Shown here in pieces: positions 15,391 to 19,450 of a stretch of 19,450 nucleotides of DNA. Each line of letters begins with the position of its first letter. Within the stretch, counting starts at the first letter, position 1. The notes under the pieces are model-generated. The model was not told the origin of the DNA and searched no databases. It worked only from the letters and a program-made list of their open reading frames with translations. Made by a program: the position numbers and the translations under genes. The DNA comes from Myxococcales bacterium (GTDB lineage Bacteria > Myxococcota_A > Bradymonadia > REDH01): NCBI GenBank assembly GCA_020633625.1, contig JACKDJ010000048.1:1-19450 (forward strand), written 5' to 3'.

Positions 15391-16374
15391 TCACGCAGCC
15401 GTCTGAAGGCGCGCGACCTCGGCGTCGACGTCGCGCCATCGCGCGCGGAGCCAGCTTGCGGTCTCTTCGGTCGCCGTGGGTCTCTCGTCAGGACTGAACG
15501 ACGCTGTGGTCACACGGATCGTCGTGCCGCGAAGCGCGCGAGCCAGCAGGCTGGCTGACAGCGAGACGCCCTCGAGTCCGGTGTGCGCGACGAACACGAC
15601 CGTCGCCTGCGGGGCCGCTGCGAGCACGGCGCCGATGCCGAGCTCCCGTAGTGGCAGCACGTGGCGCAGGGCCTGGGCTTCGGCGAGACGATGTGGGTCT
15701 CCCGCCGCCTCGAGCCGCCGGAGCAGACGCGTCCGCTTTGCTGACGTGAAGCGGGTGCCCTCGGGGTACACGACCAGGGTGTCGCCGGCGCTCAGGGTTT
15801 CCGCGAGCCGGCCGATGCGTGCCGCCTCGACCTCGGGCGCGTTGGTCCCGCGTCGGACGAAAGCGTTGGGCAGCCGCCGGCCGACCAGGTTCAAGCACGG
15901 CCCCCACAAGAGTTCGTGCTTGAGCACGTATCGCGGGCGCGCAGGGCGCTCGGCGTCTAGCAGGAGGAAGGGCAGCAGCGTGTCGGCGGCGCCGGTGTGC
16001 CGCGCCAGCAGAACGACCGGGGTGTCTGCCGGGGGCGGGGCGGGGAGATCGAAGCGCAGGTCGTAGAGCCACCACAGCACGCCGAGGATCCGACGGACCC
16101 AGCGCCGCTGCAGGGCGTAGTTGCGGTCGAGCCAGCGATCGCGTGTCATTGCCGGGCGTGCGACGCCGAGGGCGACCGCCTCGACCAGCCCGAGCGCTTC
16201 GTTGGCGAGGGTGGCAAGGCAGAGGAGCGCGAACTGCGTTCGCGGGTAGCCGTCGGCACGCACTGCGTCGAACAGCAGAACCACGAGGGTCCAGACGGGC
16301 GCCGTCAGCACCGCTGCAGCCAGCGCCACGGGGACCAACGGCGCAACGAGCATGAGCTTGAGTGTCGCGGGCAT
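15391..16374 (-). CDS. PlsC-like lysophospholipid/glycerolipid acyltransferase
   Basis: A 327-residue membrane-associated acyltransferase of the PlsC (LPLAT) superfamily, which transfers an acyl chain to a lysophospholipid or related acceptor. The N-terminus has two hydrophobic segments (about 5-36 and 47-72). Block I, the catalytic H(x4)D, is RHTGAADTLLP with His126 and Asp131. Block II is FVRRGT near 173-177. Block III is VVYPEGTRF with Glu205-Gly206-Thr207. A basic stretch follows (SAKRTRLLRRLEAAGD), and a later hydrophobic strand ATVVFVAHTG matches the block IV region. It is longer than typical PlsC (about 245), like the PlsC-related proteins of Myxococcota and Actinobacteria, so the acceptor may not be 1-acyl-glycerol-3-phosphate. 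It is divergent from the UbiA gene and convergent with the small membrane protein. Confidence 0.88.
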   Translation of the reverse strand: MPATLKLMLVAPLVPVALAAAVLTAPVWTLVVLLFDAVRADGYPRTQFALLCLATLANEALGLVEAVALGVARPAMTRDRWLDRNYALQRRWVRRILGVLWWLYDLRFDLPAPPPADTPVVLLARHTGAADTLLPFLLLDAERPARPRYVLKHELLWGPCLNLVGRRLPNAFVRRGTNAPEVEAARIGRLAETLSAGDTLVVYPEGTRFTSAKRTRLLRRLEAAGDPHRLAEAQALRHVLPLRELGIGAVLAAAPQATVVFVAHTGLEGVSLSASLLARALRGTTIRVTTASFSPDERPTATEETASWLRARWRDVDAEVARLQTAA

Positions 16375-16498
16375 CTGAGCTCGTCGGGTACATCAGCACG
16401 ATGCTCCCGCTGCGCGTTGGGTTCGCTTGCGGTCCAAGCCTCGGGCGGCGCCGCCGCCGACGCGCGTGCGGCGCGCGGTGCTCCGGCGAAACCCGCGG

Positions 16499-16528
16499 TT
16501 GACACTGCTCGCTCGACGACCCGATAGT
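16499..16528 (+). promoter_or_regulatory. sigma70-like promoter for the UbiA-family gene
   Basis: TTGACA (16499-16504) is followed by an 18-nt spacer and GATAGT (16523-16528), which matches four of six -10 consensus bases. A start near 16535 leaves a leader of about 40 nt before GTG 16576. This is the best promoter match in the window. It sits in the 201-bp divergent gap upstream of the acyltransferase gene, for which no equally good promoter was seen. Confidence 0.6.
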
Positions 16529-16575
16529 GGTCAGCCCGGGCGCAGCGCAGGCCGCCCGATCGACGAGAGCCGACC

Positions 16576-17445
16576 GTGGTTGCCCCCGCAACGCATCTTC
16601 CCCAGCGCGTCTCTGGCGCGGCTGGCCTGATCCGGGCGACTCGGATTCGTCATTGGTGGTACTTTCTGCCGCTCCCGCTGCTGTCGTGGAGGCCTGCGGC
16701 CGACGTCGTCGCGCTCGCGCAGCTCGGGCGGGGGGTCCTGGTCGCCGGGTGCATCCTGGCTTTCGGCTATCTCGTGAACGGTCTCTCGGATCGGAGCCTG
16801 GACGGGAGCGCAGAGAAGCGGCTGGCGCCGGCTGACACGTCTCGAGAGCTGCACCTTTGGGCGTTGGGTCTGGCGTGCGCGGCGGTCGGCCTCGCTGCGA
16901 CCGGACCGCTCGTGGTCAGCTCCGCAGCGTTGGTGGCCCTGGCGTCGGGCCTGCTCTACTCCGTGGGGCCGCGTCTCAAGGCGGTCCCGGTGGTCGGGAC
17001 GCTGATGAACGCAACGCACTTTGCGCCGCTGCTCCTCCTGGGCGGGGCGATGGACGGCGCGCTCGAGCGACCGCGGTGGTGGGTGGTCGCGACGTTCTGC
17101 GCGCTGATCTTGCAGAGCCAGCTCATTCACGAGGCCGCGGACGCGCGTGACGACGCGCGCGGCGACGTTCGCACGACGTACCTGGCGATCGGGGCGGGCG
17201 CGACTGCGCTGCTCGTGAGCGCGCTTGGCTGTTTGGTCCTGTACGGCGCGCTTGGCGTCGCGACGTCGCTCGATCGCTCTGCGATGTGGGCAGCACCCTT
17301 CGTGGTGTTTGCGTTCGGGTTCACGCTACCGGTCGCGCGCTGCGCGCCGTCGGACCCGACGCTCGCGACGACGCGGGCGGTGCAGCGTTGGGTCGGTGCG
17401 CTCGCGGGGCTCTGTTTGTTCGCGCTCGTCTTGCTCGCCCGGTAG
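16576..17445 (+). CDS. UbiA-family membrane prenyltransferase
   Basis: A 289-residue polytopic membrane protein with about eight hydrophobic segments. The family moves an isoprenoid chain from a diphosphate onto an aromatic or other acceptor, with Mg2+ held by two Asp-rich motifs. The first is visible as VNGLSDRSLDGSAEKRLAP (N68xxxD72xxxD76). The second is HEAADARDDARGDVRT (about 185-200) on the fifth or sixth helix. The pre-motif YSVGPRLKAVPVVG (about 129-141) matches the loop before the second motif in this family. The start RATRIRHWWYFLPLPLL is like the usual UbiA N-terminus (RPxxW). The start is GTG 16576 with GAGAG upstream at fair spacing. No quinone, heme or chlorophyll genes adjoin it, so the substrate is open. 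Polyprenyl-phosphate sugar donors or lipid quinones are both possible. Confidence 0.88.
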   Translation: MVAPATHLPQRVSGAAGLIRATRIRHWWYFLPLPLLSWRPAADVVALAQLGRGVLVAGCILAFGYLVNGLSDRSLDGSAEKRLAPADTSRELHLWALGLACAAVGLAATGPLVVSSAALVALASGLLYSVGPRLKAVPVVGTLMNATHFAPLLLLGGAMDGALERPRWWVVATFCALILQSQLIHEAADARDDARGDVRTTYLAIGAGATALLVSALGCLVLYGALGVATSLDRSAMWAAPFVVFAFGFTLPVARCAPSDPTLATTRAVQRWVGALAGLCLFALVLLAR

Positions 17446-17462
17446 TCGTTCGAACGGGCGGG
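17434..17462. terminator. hairpin between convergent UbiA-like and glycosyltransferase genes
   Basis: CGCCCG (17436-17441) pairs with CGGGCG (17455-17460). The stem extends by a T-G and a C-G pair to eight, and the 13-nt loop contains the palindrome CGTTCGAACG at its edge. It overlaps the UbiA stop codon and nearly fills the gap before the opposing stop at 17470. No T-run follows. Confidence 0.35.
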
Positions 17463-17469
17463 TCAGGCG

Positions 17470-19221
17470 CTATGGCCGCGGTGACACCGGTCGCAGATCG
17501 TAGATCGACAACCCGGGAGCGCCGGTCGGGGTCGGGAAGTCGCTCTGATGCTCGACCGAGTAGCCGCTTGTCGCGGCGGCCTGTTCGAGCTCGTCGAGGG
17601 TGAACCGCGCGCGCGGGTCGAGCGTCAGTTTGAGCTCGGACGAGACGATCAGGCGGACCGGCGCGCCGGCTGCGGTTCGGATCACGGCCTGGAGCCGAGT
17701 GACGACGCAGCCCGTCTCGGGGGCTCCGCCCGCGAAGCAGTCGAAGAGCGCGCTTCGGGCGCGGACCGTGCTGATCCGTCCGTCGCTGAGCGAGTCGAAG
17801 ACGCCGGTCGTGAGGCCATCGAGGGTGTAGTGAGCGAGGCCGGGCTCGTCGTGCTCGACCAGCCACGCCGTCGCCGCGCGCTCGACCTCGATGTTGGCGA
17901 ACACAGGGGCCTCACGGACCGTCGGGACTACTTGGACACTGCCCCAAGCGAGGTCTCCCGCCAGCAGGAGCGGGACCACGAACGACAGCGCGCGGTTTCG
18001 TGGAGCGAGGACGGCCTCGAGTCGCGACAGCGCCATCCCGCCGGCGACGCCGAACAGCGGGGCCAGCGGCGTGAAGTTGTAGGGGAACGAGGAGTAGAGC
18101 GAGGCGACCATCACGACGTAGGTCGCCAGCGCGATGCCTACTGCGCCGCTGACCACGTCTGTGGACCGGCGGAGCAGTACACGCACGCCTTCGACGACCA
18201 CAAAGATCGCGGCCGCCGACGCCGCGATCAGCGGCGGGATGGAGAGCGGCCGGTTCCCGAACGCCGGTCCAAGCCAGTTCGGTACGTTCGACCAGAGGGT
18301 GACCAGGCCAGAAGCAGCCCGCGCGAGGTACTCGGGCCGCCCGAGCTGCCGTACGAGGGTGTGCTGCCAGCCCTCGGACTTGTCGGGGATGCCGCTGTCG
18401 GCGCCGAGCACGGCGAGCAGCACGACCGGGAGCAGCGCTACCGCGACGCCCGCCGCAGCCCAAGCATACCCCGCGGCGCTCGGCCGCGCGCTCGGGCGGC
18501 GGGTCCACCACGCGAGCGCTAGGACCGGCGCGATCAGGACGATGTGTCGCAGGCACGTCAGAAGCGCGAGGCCGACCAGCAGCCCGGCCACGGCCGCGCG
18601 CCAAGTCTGCAGGTGGCCGGTCTCGTCGACCACCGGCACCCGTGGACCTGGGCGAACGGGGATTCCGAGCGCGACGCAGATCGCGAGCAGCAGAAAGAGC
18701 CACGGAGCCATCTCGTAGGCGACCCACACACTGTGCGCGGTGATGAAGATGGGCGTGACGGCGGTGGCGACAGCGACCCAGAGGCCCGCTCGCTTTCCGG
18801 CGAGAGCACCGATGACGCGTGCGCTCAGATAGATCCCGAACAATCCAAACAGCAGCCCGATCTTACGCAAGACGAGCAGGTTGTCGTGGTGCAGGGGCCA
18901 CAAGAGTCCGAGGGGCCACGCAAACACTCCGGACAGGTAGCCGGCGATCATCAGCGGCCACTGTCGTCCGGCCGCGCAGACGACCAGGCGCGGCCGCCCG
19001 TCGAGGACGAGAAGCGTCGGGGCGTCGTCGCTCGCGCAGCTCCGCTCGAAGACGGCGTCGCCGTTCGCGTCGAGGTCGCGCGCGAGCGAGCGGGCCGCGG
19101 GCGTAGCGAAGACCATCGTCTCCTCGGCCCAGCCCATGAAGGACTCGCTCACCGTCCAGCCGGTGACGCCGAAGAAAACGCACGCGACGAGGGCAGCAAT
19201 CCGGAGCCAGCGATCGCTCAA
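17470..19221 (-). CDS. GT39/ArnT-like polytopic membrane glycosyltransferase
   Basis: 583 residues from TTG 19221. Helix 1 (about 5-24) is followed by a periplasmic loop with SESFMGWAEET (Glu33-Glu34), in the place where GT-C enzymes of the GT39/PMT/ArnT group carry their acidic catalytic pair. About ten more hydrophobic helices reach to about residue 430, with short HH, RKIG and RH loops, then a soluble C-terminal part (about 435-583). Such enzymes take sugar from a polyprenyl-phosphate donor and glycosylate proteins or envelope lipids outside the membrane. The donor and acceptor here cannot be named. The TTG start overlaps the stop of the upstream oxygenase gene as TTGA, with AGGGA about 8 nt upstream. 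A longer GTG-initiated form from 19344 is rejected because it would lie entirely inside the upstream gene. Residues 49-60 (DLDANGDAVFER) resemble a calcium-binding loop. Confidence 0.8.
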   Translation of the reverse strand: MSDRWLRIAALVACVFFGVTGWTVSESFMGWAEETMVFATPAARSLARDLDANGDAVFERSCASDDAPTLLVLDGRPRLVVCAAGRQWPLMIAGYLSGVFAWPLGLLWPLHHDNLLVLRKIGLLFGLFGIYLSARVIGALAGKRAGLWVAVATAVTPIFITAHSVWVAYEMAPWLFLLLAICVALGIPVRPGPRVPVVDETGHLQTWRAAVAGLLVGLALLTCLRHIVLIAPVLALAWWTRRPSARPSAAGYAWAAAGVAVALLPVVLLAVLGADSGIPDKSEGWQHTLVRQLGRPEYLARAASGLVTLWSNVPNWLGPAFGNRPLSIPPLIAASAAAIFVVVEGVRVLLRRSTDVVSGAVGIALATYVVMVASLYSSFPYNFTPLAPLFGVAGGMALSRLEAVLAPRNRALSFVVPLLLAGDLAWGSVQVVPTVREAPVFANIEVERAATAWLVEHDEPGLAHYTLDGLTTGVFDSLSDGRISTVRARSALFDCFAGGAPETGCVVTRLQAVIRTAAGAPVRLIVSSELKLTLDPRARFTLDELEQAAATSGYSVEHQSDFPTPTGAPGLSIYDLRPVSPRP

Positions 19222-19450
19222 GTACGAAGTCCCTGCGCGACCCAGATCGCGCGAGAAGCCGCGGCGCGCGGGAGTAGCCGCGGCGTCAGCCAGAAGAAGT
19301 TCAGAGCGATCGCCGGCTCGAGGGTCTCGAAGCGGTGCCACCACCCCTGCGGGATGAACAGCATCTCGCCCGCCTCGATGAACGTCTCGTATGGCTGCGC
19401 GTCGCGGAGGCGCGGGAACCGCTCGTGGTCCGGCGCCTCGACCCGGACCT
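19218..19450 (-). CDS. C-terminal end of a JmjC/cupin-8-type 2-oxoglutarate-dependent oxygenase (partial)
   Basis: The minus-strand frame enters from the right edge (codons begin at 19448) and stops at TGA 19218-19220, giving 76 residues. The visible part contains ERFPRLRDAQPYETFIEAGE, then MLFIPQGWWHRFETLEPAIALNFFW. The G(D/E)xLFIPxxWWH.....L...IALNFFW pattern is the end of the JmjC/cupin-8 double-stranded beta-helix, and the His in WWH is the last iron ligand of these Fe(II)/2-oxoglutarate hydroxylases. The HxD pair lies outside the window. Substrates in the family are mostly protein side chains or small molecules and cannot be deduced here. The stop overlaps the start of the glycosyltransferase, so the two are probably co-translated and may modify the same target. 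Confidence 0.85.
   Translation of the reverse strand, partial: VRVEAPDHERFPRLRDAQPYETFIEAGEMLFIPQGWWHRFETLEPAIALNFFWLTPRLLPRAAASRAIWVAQGLRT

Overview
The window is about two-thirds G+C. It carries large secreted lipoproteins with Asp-rich linkers, myxobacterial-type Cys-rich (CGDG...CDDGN...GDGC) repeats, PKD domains and an M66 (StcE/TagA)-type protein. This suggests a Myxococcota/Deltaproteobacteria-lineage chromosome (Polyangia or Bradymonadia type). That assignment is inferred from gene content; no rRNA or marker gene is present.

Layout. (1) 2-1009, plus strand: the Gly/Arg-rich tail of a truncated protein, probably nucleic-acid binding, followed 9 nt later by a DUF1801/YdeI-type protein. 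(2) 1022-4614, plus strand: a dyad and a good sigma70-like promoter lead into fadI-fadJ. These genes overlap by ATGA and encode both subunits of a bacterial fatty-acid beta-oxidation complex. They end at a hairpin shared with a convergent gene. (3) 4674-14220, minus strand: two very large lipoprotein genes. The upstream one has Cys-rich repeats, two PKD domains and about five beta-strand modules of roughly 200 residues. The downstream one is an M66/StcE-like lipoprotein whose zinc-binding HExxH is replaced by YEVGW, so it is probably a pseudoprotease. (4) About 12.98-14.58 kb: a zone where both divergently transcribed genes lose frame again and again, although the sequence on either side is clean. 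It looks like a local stretch of poor consensus, or else localised decay. (5) 14333-15386, plus strand: a small lipoprotein with a 15-bp PDTET tandem repeat and an 8-Cys domain, then a small two-helix membrane protein. (6) 15391-19450: a PlsC-like acyltransferase (minus), a divergent UbiA-family prenyltransferase (plus) with a strong promoter, then a convergent minus-strand pair: a GT39-like membrane glycosyltransferase, translationally coupled by TTGA to an upstream JmjC/cupin-type oxygenase that runs off the window.

Working together: fadIJ is a self-contained lipid-degradation operon. The two giant lipoproteins probably act together on the cell surface. The right end holds envelope and lipid-modifying membrane enzymes without a recognisable single pathway. 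The most interesting parts are the catalytically broken M66-like lipoprotein beside a solenoid/PKD/Cys-repeat giant, and the frameshift-dense zone that obscures the real 5' ends of two genes. No tRNA, rRNA, insertion sequence or CRISPR array was seen.
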